Origin: Dehalococcoidia bacterium
GTDB lineage: Bacteria > Chloroflexota > Dehalococcoidia > GIF9 > UBA5629
NCBI GenBank assembly: GCA_028716085.1
Contig: JAQUQM010000010.1
Span: 1 to 35,255, forward strand
Direction: 5' to 3'
DNA: 35,255 nucleotides
The notes below the pieces were generated by a model. It made no database searches, had not been told where the DNA came from, and worked only from the letters and a program-made list of their open reading frames with translations. Below, one piece after another: positions 7,695 through 16,329 of this stretch (the first letter of the stretch is position 1; each line of letters begins with the position of its first letter). The position numbers were made by a program, and so were the translations under genes.

Positions 7695-9002
7695 TTGATC
7701 AAGAAAAGACCGATTAACGTAGGTTTGATGGGCATCGGCACCATCGGCAGCGGAGTTGCCAGGGCAATCACTGGTAAAAAGAAGGCCCTGGCACGTCAGG
7801 CGGGCAGTCCTCTGGTGCTCAAAGCTGTGCTGGAAAAAGATATTTCCAGGCATGGCATTCTGGGCATTGATAAAGATATATTTCTCACCGATTTTGATAA
7901 ATTTATCAGCAGGGATGATATTGATATTGTAATCGAGCTTATCGGTGGTGAATATCCTGCGTACGACTATGTGAAAAAGTCACTGATAAGTGGCAAACAT
8001 GTTGTCACCGCCAACAAGGAATTGATGGCCAAACATGGCGCTGAACTGCTTACAATTGCGCACGAACACCATGCGGGACTAAGATTTGAGGCCAGCGTAG
8101 GCGGCGGCATCCCTCTGATTTCGCCGTTTCAGCGTGATCTGGTTGCCAACGATATCCAGGCTATATACGCTATTTTGAATGGTACAACCAACTACATCCT
8201 CAGCAGAATGGCGCATGATAACCTGGATTTCAGTGTAGCCTTGAAGCAGGCTCAGAAGCTGGGGTATGCGGAAGCTAATCCCGCCAACGATATCAGCGGG
8301 CTGGATGCTGCTTATAAGCTGGGTATTTTAACTTCACTGGCTTTTGATATGGCAGCCAATTTCAATCAGATTTATTTCGAGGGTATCTCACGCCTGAAAC
8401 CGCGTGATTTCCGTTATGCCAGTGAACTGGGATACGCAATCAAATTGCTGGCAATTGCCAAACAGTCGAATAATGGAGTGGAAGCCAGGGTCCATCCCGT
8501 ATTAATACCGGCAGAATCTCTACTGGCAAAGGTGGACGGCGTTTACAATGCCATTTATGTGAGCGGTGACCTGGTTGGTAACGTCTTATTCTACGGTCAG
8601 GGGGCGGGTCCATCTGCTACATCCAGCGCCATTATTGCCGATGTAATCAATATTGCGCTTAATATTAATACGAAACGGGATAACGCACCCAGGTTTATAC
8701 CGGTAAATACTTCCGGTATCAAGCCTATGTCTGACATTGAATCGAGATATTATTTCAGGATGAGCGTGCTTGACCAGGCTGGAGTGCTGGCGCAGATCTC
8801 GACAGCTATGGGCAATCAATCCATCAGCATATCGTCTGTTATCCAGAAGGAATCGGATCCGTCAAATAAGACAGCCGAAATTGTGATTATGACCCATTAT
8901 GCGAAGGAAAGCGCTGTGCAGAAGGCCATGAAAACAATTAATAAGCTTACAGTTGTTAAGGAGATCAGTAATTTTATCAGAGTTGAGGCATTTCAAATAT
9001 GA
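7695..9002 (+). CDS. hom: Homoserine dehydrogenase with C-terminal ACT domain
   Basis: NVGLMGIGTIGSGVARAI; GKHVVTANKELMAKHG; FEASVGGGIPLISPFQ; NGTTNYILSRM; C-terminal ACT region. Confidence 0.95.
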   Translation: MIKKRPINVGLMGIGTIGSGVARAITGKKKALARQAGSPLVLKAVLEKDISRHGILGIDKDIFLTDFDKFISRDDIDIVIELIGGEYPAYDYVKKSLISGKHVVTANKELMAKHGAELLTIAHEHHAGLRFEASVGGGIPLISPFQRDLVANDIQAIYAILNGTTNYILSRMAHDNLDFSVALKQAQKLGYAEANPANDISGLDAAYKLGILTSLAFDMAANFNQIYFEGISRLKPRDFRYASELGYAIKLLAIAKQSNNGVEARVHPVLIPAESLLAKVDGVYNAIYVSGDLVGNVLFYGQGAGPSATSSAIIADVINIALNINTKRDNAPRFIPVNTSGIKPMSDIESRYYFRMSVLDQAGVLAQISTAMGNQSISISSVIQKESDPSNKTAEIVIMTHYAKESAVQKAMKTINKLTVVKEISNFIRVEAFQI

Positions 9003-10051
9003 TTAAAGGAGTATTACAGCAGCACAGGGAATATCTCCCTATTACTCCTGCCACACCCATGATTTCTCTGGGAGAAGGTGATACACCACTGGTGAAATCG
9101 GTTAATCTTGCCAGAGAATTAGGCGTGGGAGAACTTTATTTCAAACTTGAAGGATGCAATCCCACCGGTTCCTTCAAGGACAGGGGAATGGTTGTTGCCA
9201 TGGCCAAGGCGATAGAAGCGGGCAGTAAACAGGCTATCTGCGCCTCCACCGGCAATACCAGCGCCTCGGCTGCTGCCTACGGCGCCCGCTTCGGGCTTAA
9301 AGTGACAATTCTGGTTCCCAAGGGTAAAATTGCAGTGGGGAAAATGGCCCAGGCAATTGCATACGGCGCCGAGATTATAGCCATTGAAGGGAATTTCGAC
9401 CAGGCTTTGAAAGTTACCCGAATTCTGGCGGAGAAACATCCCATAACCCTGGTAAATTCTTTGAATCCCTTCCGCATTGAAGGCCAAAAAACTTCGTCCT
9501 TTGAAATCATCGATGATCTCGGATATGTACCCGATTATCTCTTTTTACCAGTCGGCAATGCCGGGAATATTACCGCCTACTGGAAGGGTTTCAAGGAATG
9601 GAAGGGTATAGGGAAGGTAGATAAAACACCCGTAATGATGGGCTTTCAGGCCGAGGGGGCAGCTCCGATTGTAAAGAACATGATTGTGGAAAACCCCCAG
9701 ACTATTGCTACAGCTATACGCATCGGTAACCCTGCCAGTTGGAAGAGCGCAGTGGCAGCCAGGGACGAATCCGGCGGCATAATCGATAGCGTTACTGATG
9801 ATGAAATACTGGCTGCTTACAAGCTTCTGGCAGGTAAAGAAGGCGTGTTCGGCGAGCCTGCTTCTGCTGCACCGCTGGCGGGTTTGATTAAACTGGTTAA
9901 GCAGGGAAAGAGTTTCAACGGTAAAAAAATCGTTTGTATTATCACCGGAAACGGTTTGAAGGATCCGGATATTCCCACCAGGTATGTCGAACCATTTCCC
10001 GAGTTGCCTGCTGATCTTGATGTCATCGAAAAGCATCTTGGCTTGAAATAG
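8999..10051 (+). CDS. thrC: Threonine synthase
   Basis: FKLEGCNPTGSFKDRGMVVAMAKA PLP-lysine motif; CASTGNTSASAAAYGAR; ATGA overlap with hom stop. Confidence 0.95.
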   Translation: MIKGVLQQHREYLPITPATPMISLGEGDTPLVKSVNLARELGVGELYFKLEGCNPTGSFKDRGMVVAMAKAIEAGSKQAICASTGNTSASAAAYGARFGLKVTILVPKGKIAVGKMAQAIAYGAEIIAIEGNFDQALKVTRILAEKHPITLVNSLNPFRIEGQKTSSFEIIDDLGYVPDYLFLPVGNAGNITAYWKGFKEWKGIGKVDKTPVMMGFQAEGAAPIVKNMIVENPQTIATAIRIGNPASWKSAVAARDESGGIIDSVTDDEILAAYKLLAGKEGVFGEPASAAPLAGLIKLVKQGKSFNGKKIVCIITGNGLKDPDIPTRYVEPFPELPADLDVIEKHLGLK

Positions 10052-10074
10052 CTTTTCATATCAGGAGGGTTGCC

Positions 10075-10653
10075 ATGCTGAAGGTTGTTGCGGAGCACGC
10101 GGGCGCATTCTATCAACATTATCCCAGAGTTGCTGCTATTGTCACGGCCAGTAGCGGGGGCAGAAAAAACGCCATGGCGGTAGCATGGCACAGCTCAATT
10201 TCGTTCAAACCGCCGGTGTATGGAATCTCTATAGCGCCTAAAAGGTACACATACCAGTTGATCTCCGAAAGCAAGCAGTTCGGCATCAATTTTGTGCCTT
10301 ATGAAAAAGCGGAAATGATTGCCGCCGTAGGAGGGAGCAGCGGCAATATGATTGACAAATTTTCCGAGTTTAACATAGCTGAGGATAAATCCATAAAGAC
10401 AGAGGTTCCCATCCTGAGGGATGCGTATGCTGCCTATGAATGCAAAGTCATAGATAACAAGGTATTCGGAGATCACGCCTGGATTATTGGTGAAATAATA
10501 GCTGTGCATGTAGCTGAAGGCGTTTTCCGTGCAAATGGCATGCTTGATCTCAGCCAGGTCCATCCGGCCCTTTATCTCGGAGGAGAGACTTATTGCTCTA
10601 CGGATGTAAGCTATGTAAAATTTCTTGACAGGGAAAAATACGGCAAAAAATAG
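10075..10653 (+). CDS. Flavin reductase-like domain protein
   Basis: VAAIVTASSGGRKNAMAVAWHSSISFKPPVYGISIAPKRYTYQLI; RBS AGGAGGG. Confidence 0.85.
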   Translation: MLKVVAEHAGAFYQHYPRVAAIVTASSGGRKNAMAVAWHSSISFKPPVYGISIAPKRYTYQLISESKQFGINFVPYEKAEMIAAVGGSSGNMIDKFSEFNIAEDKSIKTEVPILRDAYAAYECKVIDNKVFGDHAWIIGEIIAVHVAEGVFRANGMLDLSQVHPALYLGGETYCSTDVSYVKFLDREKYGKK

Positions 10654-10674
10654 AATTCGGCAAATTGGTTCTAA

Positions 10675-11241
10675 ATGCTGGATGAAGAAAGAATAAAAGC
10701 TTCGATAAGGGCGATTATCGAAGCAATTGGCGAAGACCCTGAACGCGAGGGGTTGGTAGATACCCCGCAACGTTTAGCGGAGATGTATGCCGAGCTGTTC
10801 TCCGGTATTCACACGGATGCAACGGAGATACTGGCTACCGGTTTTTCAGCCGGTCATCACGAGATGGTGATCGTCAGGGATATCCCCTTCTATTCAATGT
10901 GCGAACATCACCTTTTACCCTTCTACGGAGTCGTACATATAGGTTATATACCCAATGCGGCCGGCCGGGTAGTTGGAGTGAGCAAGCTTGCCAGGGTGGT
11001 GGAAATATATTCCCGGCGGCTGCAACTTCAGGAAAGAATGACCAAACAGATAGCGGATATTATTATGCAGTCGTTGAAGCCTGATGGGGTTGCCGTGGTC
11101 ATCCAGGCGGAACACCTTTGCATGACGATGCGCGGGATTAAGAAGCCCGGGAGCAACGTGGTTACCTCTGCCATGCGGGGGATATTTGAGAAGCGTTCGG
11201 TCACCCGTGCGGAATTCCTTTCACTGGTGCAGGGTAAATAA
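10675..11241 (+). CDS. folE: GTP cyclohydrolase I
   Basis: [93 protein letters not shown]. Confidence 0.97.
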   Translation: MLDEERIKASIRAIIEAIGEDPEREGLVDTPQRLAEMYAELFSGIHTDATEILATGFSAGHHEMVIVRDIPFYSMCEHHLLPFYGVVHIGYIPNAAGRVVGVSKLARVVEIYSRRLQLQERMTKQIADIIMQSLKPDGVAVVIQAEHLCMTMRGIKKPGSNVVTSAMRGIFEKRSVTRAEFLSLVQGK

Positions 11242-11247
11242 GTTTTC

Positions 11248-11916
11248 CTATCTGGTTTTTTCCTGAACTATGATGCCGTCGCGCAGATAAACAGTCCGCT
11301 TTGTGTAGTTTGCTATATCTTCTTCATGTGTAACTATCACAATTGTAATACCTTTCTGGTTGAGCTCCTGCAAAAACGACATAATGCTCTGGCTGGTATG
11401 CGTGTCAAGGTTTCCCGTTGGCTCGTCAGCAAGTATCAGCGCAGGATTATTGACCAGCGCCCGGGCAATAGCTACCCTCTGCTGCTCTCCACCCGACATT
11501 TCGCTTGGTTTATGACCTGCACGTTGTGCTATCCCTACCAACTCGAGTGCCTTCATGGCCCTCGTGCGTCGATTTTTAGTCTCTATATAGATTAAGGGCA
11601 GCTCAACATTCAATATGGCATTAAGTCTCGGCAACAGGTTAAATGATTGAAATACAAAACCGATCTTTTTATTTCTTATATTTGCGAGCTGATTGTCGGT
11701 CATACTGCTTACATCGATGCCATCCAGAATATATTTGCCAGAACTCGGCCTGTCCAGACACCCCAGTATATTCATCATGGTGGATTTTCCGGAACCCGAA
11801 GGACCCATGATAGAAACCATTTCACCTGCTTCGATATTGAGATTGATATGATCCAGAGCCTGCACCTTCACATCGCCGATTTCATAGATTTTTACCAAAT
11901 CTACCAGACGAATCAT
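11248..11916 (-). CDS. ABC transporter ATP-binding protein (MacB/LolD-type)
   Basis: Walker A GPSGSGKST, signature MSGGEQQRVAIARAL, Walker B LILADEPTGNLD. Confidence 0.95.
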   Translation of the reverse strand: MIRLVDLVKIYEIGDVKVQALDHINLNIEAGEMVSIMGPSGSGKSTMMNILGCLDRPSSGKYILDGIDVSSMTDNQLANIRNKKIGFVFQSFNLLPRLNAILNVELPLIYIETKNRRTRAMKALELVGIAQRAGHKPSEMSGGEQQRVAIARALVNNPALILADEPTGNLDTHTSQSIMSFLQELNQKGITIVIVTHEEDIANYTKRTVYLRDGIIVQEKTR

Positions 11917-11948
11917 TCCAGCCTCCCTTCCGAATATATATTTTTATT

Positions 11949-13559
11949 TTACTTCACTGTTTCAACCAGTACTACTTCGCCTTCTTTGGCTCCGGAAATA
12001 ATTTCAGTGAAGCGCTTGTTTTGCAGGCCGGTTTTTACAGGTCTTTTTTCGGTAACGGCTTTTTCAAGATTGACTACCACATCCACCCAGTAGTCACCCG
12101 ATAGCCCTTTAATAGCACGGTTGGGTACCATCAGTGCATTATCGCGTTTGCCGACTATAATGTCAGCCGTAGCGGTAAGCCCGCCTCTGAGCTCAACATC
12201 CTCAACAGGGTCGAGATAAATTTCAACAGGGAAATTTACGACACCGCTTTGAAGCGTGCCGAAGGGAGAGACGAATGTTACTTTGCCGGTAAGATTCTTC
12301 CCGGGAAGGGCGTCTATGGTAAGGATGGCTTCCTGTCCGACTTCTACTTTAGTTATATCGATTTCATCAATAATGCCTGTCATCCTGACTGTTTTGGTGT
12401 CAACCAGGTGTACGGCGGTCTTTGACGCATAGTCGAACTGGGAAAGCTGGTCGTTGATCTTGACGTCGACTGCCACAACCGTCCCGTCGAAGGGAGCCAG
12501 TATCTCAGTTTTCAGCAGTTCCTGTTTGGCTTTATCCAGGTTTATCAGCGCCGTCTCAATGTTTATATTATAAGTACGAAGCAATTGCGGGTTGAGGCCT
12601 GCCCTGTAGATGGTCTCATTCTCGTCCAGTACCATATTAGCCATCAGAAGATCATGTTCAGCCATGCGAAGCTTCTCAGAGAATTTAACCCGGTCAAAAT
12701 CATCCTGCGTCAGCATTCTCTGCAACTCGGTTATTAAATCCAGGGCCTGCCTTGAGATGGCAAGTGAAGTGGAAGTATCGGGATATGTATACGCGCCCGG
12801 CAAACGGGAATTGTTCTTGATGATGCCATGCGTATCTTCGAGAGTTGCAGATAGTGAATCCAGCTCTTGCAGGGCGGAGGAATAATCTCCATTTTCGATT
12901 AATCTCTGCTCATTACTAATTTTTTCAATTACTTCATCGAGAACGGCTACTATACGTTTAAATTCGGGGAAGGAATCTATTTTTTGCTGGATATCAGTGT
13001 ACTGGGTTTGCAGGGTATCCAATTTAGGATCGGCGTAAACAGATCTTGCGGCTTGAAGGTCATACTTGGCGAGGGAGATATGGGAAGACGAGTCATAATA
13101 TTTCTTTTCAATCAATAATAATCTGGCCTGTATCAATTCGTCCTGGGCCTGCTCGAAGCGCATGAGCGCTGTGGCAAGGGAGTAGAAGGTGGGATATCGC
13201 GTGCCGCAGCATGATTGAAGTACATTATTGAGAGCCAATTCTACGCTGTATTGCGCTGCCTCTACATTCAATAGTTCAGTGGTGTCGTCGAGTTTGGCAA
13301 GAAGTGTTCCCGCCTTGACTAGTTTACCTTTATAATTCTCGGCCGGTATTTCTTTGACCGTCCCAGGAGTACCGAATTTTAGCTGTACTTCGTGGGGCAT
13401 ATCAAGATTACCGTCGGATGAGACCGAAAGTATGAGGTCCCCCCGCGTCACAGGAGCAGTCTGCTCAGGCAAGATCTCCTTTTTTTGCTGGGCGCAGGAA
13501 GTTAAACCGAATGTCAGCAGTATGCACCAGGTAATAATGACCTGTAATATATTTTTCAT
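11949..13559 (-). CDS. HlyD/MacA-type efflux periplasmic adaptor, lipoprotein
   Basis: Likely start MKNILQVIITWCILLTFGLTSC with lipobox; EILAPFDGTVVAVDVKINDQL, GLTATADIIVGKRDNALMVPNRAI; coiled-coil middle. Confidence 0.85.
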   Translation of the reverse strand: MKNILQVIITWCILLTFGLTSCAQQKKEILPEQTAPVTRGDLILSVSSDGNLDMPHEVQLKFGTPGTVKEIPAENYKGKLVKAGTLLAKLDDTTELLNVEAAQYSVELALNNVLQSCCGTRYPTFYSLATALMRFEQAQDELIQARLLLIEKKYYDSSSHISLAKYDLQAARSVYADPKLDTLQTQYTDIQQKIDSFPEFKRIVAVLDEVIEKISNEQRLIENGDYSSALQELDSLSATLEDTHGIIKNNSRLPGAYTYPDTSTSLAISRQALDLITELQRMLTQDDFDRVKFSEKLRMAEHDLLMANMVLDENETIYRAGLNPQLLRTYNINIETALINLDKAKQELLKTEILAPFDGTVVAVDVKINDQLSQFDYASKTAVHLVDTKTVRMTGIIDEIDITKVEVGQEAILTIDALPGKNLTGKVTFVSPFGTLQSGVVNFPVEIYLDPVEDVELRGGLTATADIIVGKRDNALMVPNRAIKGLSGDYWVDVVVNLEKAVTEKRPVKTGLQNKRFTEIISGAKEGEVVLVETVK

Positions 13560-13678
13560 AAACGTCAATTCTTTATACGATTGGTAACTACACAAAACAG
13601 CTTGGGATTCAGATACTGCAGAATCATGATCCTCCCGCTTATATACATAGTTTTAGCAACGTCAAAGATCCGGCCGGC

Positions 13679-14065
13679 TTATTCTATCACCTCATCAACC
13701 GACCATTTTTCGTTTATCCATACACCCATTACCGTACGCAAGGGTAATTTCCACGAACGAATTTGCTTGAGGCATTCTTTCACCTGCCTGATATGCTCTT
13801 CTTTGGATACGGGATTTCCAGCGCAATCGTGGTGTGCCACTACTATAACCGTATCTGATCCGTGTGCGTTTACGGAGATGAGAAGGCGTGACTTAATTGA
13901 TTCAATCTGTTCTGCTTTCCCCCCCGAGAGTATCTTGTCGGGGCCGGGTTCTGTAACCATATCCACAAAATCCAGAGAATATTTCTCTTTGAGCCAGTTA
14001 ATTACCGGTAATTGTGTTCTGCCGTCCATGCAGTTGATTGCAGTGCCGAATTTACCTTTATGCAT
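13679..14065 (-). CDS. Small beta-carbonic-anhydrase-like protein
   Basis: CMDGRTQLPVINWLK; VIVVAHHDCAGNP Cys/His metal-binding-like pattern. Confidence 0.65.
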   Translation of the reverse strand: MHKGKFGTAINCMDGRTQLPVINWLKEKYSLDFVDMVTEPGPDKILSGGKAEQIESIKSRLLISVNAHGSDTVIVVAHHDCAGNPVSKEEHIRQVKECLKQIRSWKLPLRTVMGVWINEKWSVDEVIE

Positions 14066-14125
14066 GTTTATCCTTTCTTTTAGATAGTATTCTTTATATA
14101 CCGGTGTGCCAAAAAAAGTGCAATT

Positions 14126-14320
14126 TTATAGCTGTCCGCTGATACCCAGATAAGCAAAATAGATTGCGAATACAACTACAGTTATAAGAGCTACTGCTGC
14201 AGCGAAGATGACCACCCGGAAGACCTCAAATTTTTTCCCTAAGAATCCGCCGAGAGATAACACCAGACATGATAGCAGGACTACTGCAAAAATATATGTT
14301 ACTGTTTTAGGGTCTGGCAT
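14126..14320 (-). CDS. Small 2-TM membrane protein (paralog of 14775-14969)
   Basis: FLGKKFEVFRVVIFAAAVALITVVVFAIYFAY; homologous to 14775 ORF. Confidence 0.6.
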   Translation of the reverse strand: MPDPKTVTYIFAVVLLSCLVLSLGGFLGKKFEVFRVVIFAAAVALITVVVFAIYFAYLGISGQL

Positions 14321-14330
14321 CTCTACCTCC

Positions 14331-14717
14331 TCATTTGTTAATTATTCCATCGATGGCGAGGATAGCTACGATTAATAATACGCAAATAGCTATCAGTATT
14401 ATCCATAGCAACGATTTGCCTGGTCTGCCCTTTGCTTTCTTCGTTTCTCCTGCTTTTGATACCCCAACCGGCTCCAAGCTCTTTTCGGCAAAGGCCGGGA
14501 GCGGTTCAAAATTCGTGTTTTCTTTCGAGGCTGCCTGTTGCTGTGCTATTCCCCAGTATAATAGGTCACCGCAATTGGGACAATGTGGATAGCGGTTATC
14601 CACCGGCGTATTGCAGACCGGGCAATTATAAATAAATCTTTCACCACACACTTTACATGCAGGATCACCTAAAGCATTGTAGTTAAAGCACACTGGGCAT
14701 TGGAAATTAGGCATCAT
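14331..14717 (-). CDS. Double zinc-ribbon protein with C-terminal TM
   Basis: CPVC, CKVC, CPVC, CPNC knuckles then linker and TM LLWIILIAICVLLIVAILAI. Confidence 0.8.
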   Translation of the reverse strand: MMPNFQCPVCFNYNALGDPACKVCGERFIYNCPVCNTPVDNRYPHCPNCGDLLYWGIAQQQAASKENTNFEPLPAFAEKSLEPVGVSKAGETKKAKGRPGKSLLWIILIAICVLLIVAILAIDGIINK

Positions 14718-14774
14718 GTTGTTAAGCTCTCATATCGCAGCATGTTTTTACCTGAAAGTAAATCACAGACAATA

Positions 14775-14969
14775 TCATTCCACCATGGTAACAAAATAGT
14801 AAGCGGCGTAGATAGCGAAGCAAACAACGGCAATCAGCGCAACAACACCGGCGAAAGTAACCAGCTTCCCCAGATCGGTTTTCTTGCCCAGGAACGCCCC
14901 CAGGGCCAGGAAAATGCAAAAGCCGAGTATAGCGAACAACATTATTGCCAGTGATTGTGACTCAGGCAT
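14775..14969 (-). CDS. Small 2-TM membrane protein (paralog of 14126-14320)
   Basis: FLGKKTDLGKLVTFAGVVALIAVVCFAIYAAY; RBS AGGAGGT upstream. Confidence 0.65.
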   Translation of the reverse strand: MPESQSLAIMLFAILGFCIFLALGAFLGKKTDLGKLVTFAGVVALIAVVCFAIYAAYYFVTMVE

Positions 14970-15041
14970 AATGACCTCCTTACCACGCTTTTCATATTAT
15001 TTGTCAAATTTCAATAATTCTCTTGCGCAAATCTCGGTATA

Positions 15042-15461
15042 TCATTCGCCCATGATTTGCAGGATGATCTCCCTTGACCGGGGCCTGACGTCGAAGTCCA
15101 CGATAATGATCTGTTGCCAGGTACCCAGGGTCAAACGTTTGTTAATAAACGGAATAGTAATAGAAGCTCCCTGCAGAGACGCTCGTATGTGGGAGTGACC
15201 ATTGCCATCACCCCAGGCTTTATTATGTTCATAGTTTATATTAGAAGGAATTACCCTGTCCCACATATCCTTCATATCCATCATTAATCCTGGTTCAAAC
15301 TCAATAGTTGTGATACCGGCGGTTGAACCGGGAATAAACACTGTTACGGAGCCGTTGCTTACCCCTGAATTATTAACTTCTCGGGCAATGTCTGAAGTGA
15401 CATTAATGGTGTCACCCTGTCCGTTGGTGCTTATCTGGATTCTTTTACATGTAACCGTCAT
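15042..15461 (-). CDS. yjbQ: YjbQ family protein (secondary thiamine-phosphate synthase-like)
   Basis: SNGSVTVFIPGSTAGITTIEFEPGLMMDM; WGDGNGHSHIRASLQGASITIPF; LGTWQQIIIVDFDVRPRSREIILQIMGE. Confidence 0.9.
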   Translation of the reverse strand: MTVTCKRIQISTNGQGDTINVTSDIAREVNNSGVSNGSVTVFIPGSTAGITTIEFEPGLMMDMKDMWDRVIPSNINYEHNKAWGDGNGHSHIRASLQGASITIPFINKRLTLGTWQQIIIVDFDVRPRSREIILQIMGE

Positions 15462-16309
15462 ATTTTAACCTCCTGCCATATTATATCTTCTATATCAAAA
15501 ACAGGACCTTCTTTGCAAACCCGCTTCATACCATTTTTGGTTTTTATACTGCACCCGTAGCAGGCGCCAAAACCGCAGCCCATGCGAACTTCGAGGGAAA
15601 TTTGAACCGGGATTTTATCCCGGGAAAGGAGTGTTTGTCTGTTCATGGCTCGATACATAGGCTGAGGCCCACATGCAAAAACCTGATCGGTACTATGAAT
15701 ATATTCATTTATTAAATCCGTGACCCGCCCTTTTCTGCAGCTATCGGTTTTTCTTCCGGACTCCACTGCAAAAAAGGCTCTAATCCCTGATGGCAAAAGT
15801 TGTTCCGGATAAAGGCCGGCTGAAGTTTTAGCACCGATTAACATGATAACAGATTTCTTTAAGGATGTTGCGTACTCTGCTAAAAATACCAGGGGAGCTA
15901 TGCCTATGCCGCCCGCGACCAATAATAATTTACGGGCCGAGGGCAATATGCTAAAACCGTTGCCTAACGGGCCAATAATGTCTAGATAGCTGCCTTCCTC
16001 TATGCCGGAAAGCCAGAGCATGCCGTTGCCGGAGCCGGGGTTTGTTTCAACATCATGGCCCAGGGGTATTATTTTTTTCTGGCTGTGTGGTGAGGAAAAA
16101 AGAAAGTCGATTTCTCCTGAACTATGAACCCTGTGAATGCTCAGCGGACGCCTCAATAAAGTATCTGTACCGCATTTGATCATGGCAAACTGCCCCGGCA
16201 TGCATTCTCGAGCCATGCAGGGCGCATTAACACGCATTAAATGGTAATTTATATCCCGGTAGTTCAGTATCAGGTTATTGGATATGACCAAAGCAGTAAT
16301 GCTGTTCAC
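15458..16309 (-). CDS. pyrK: Dihydroorotate dehydrogenase electron transfer subunit
   Basis: PGQFAMIKCGTDTLLRRPLSIHRV; LLVAGGIGIAPLVFLA; ACGPQPMYRAM; EVRMGCGFGACYGCSIKTKNGMKRVCKEGPVFD. Confidence 0.92.
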   Translation of the reverse strand: MNSITALVISNNLILNYRDINYHLMRVNAPCMARECMPGQFAMIKCGTDTLLRRPLSIHRVHSSGEIDFLFSSPHSQKKIIPLGHDVETNPGSGNGMLWLSGIEEGSYLDIIGPLGNGFSILPSARKLLLVAGGIGIAPLVFLAEYATSLKKSVIMLIGAKTSAGLYPEQLLPSGIRAFFAVESGRKTDSCRKGRVTDLINEYIHSTDQVFACGPQPMYRAMNRQTLLSRDKIPVQISLEVRMGCGFGACYGCSIKTKNGMKRVCKEGPVFDIEDIIWQEVKI

Positions 16310-16329
16310 TCAAGTGATCCTTCAGGTTA

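Noticed and set aside
10195-10770. 191-aa minus-strand ORF
   Set aside because: Antisense to flavin reductase and the start of folE; no motif.
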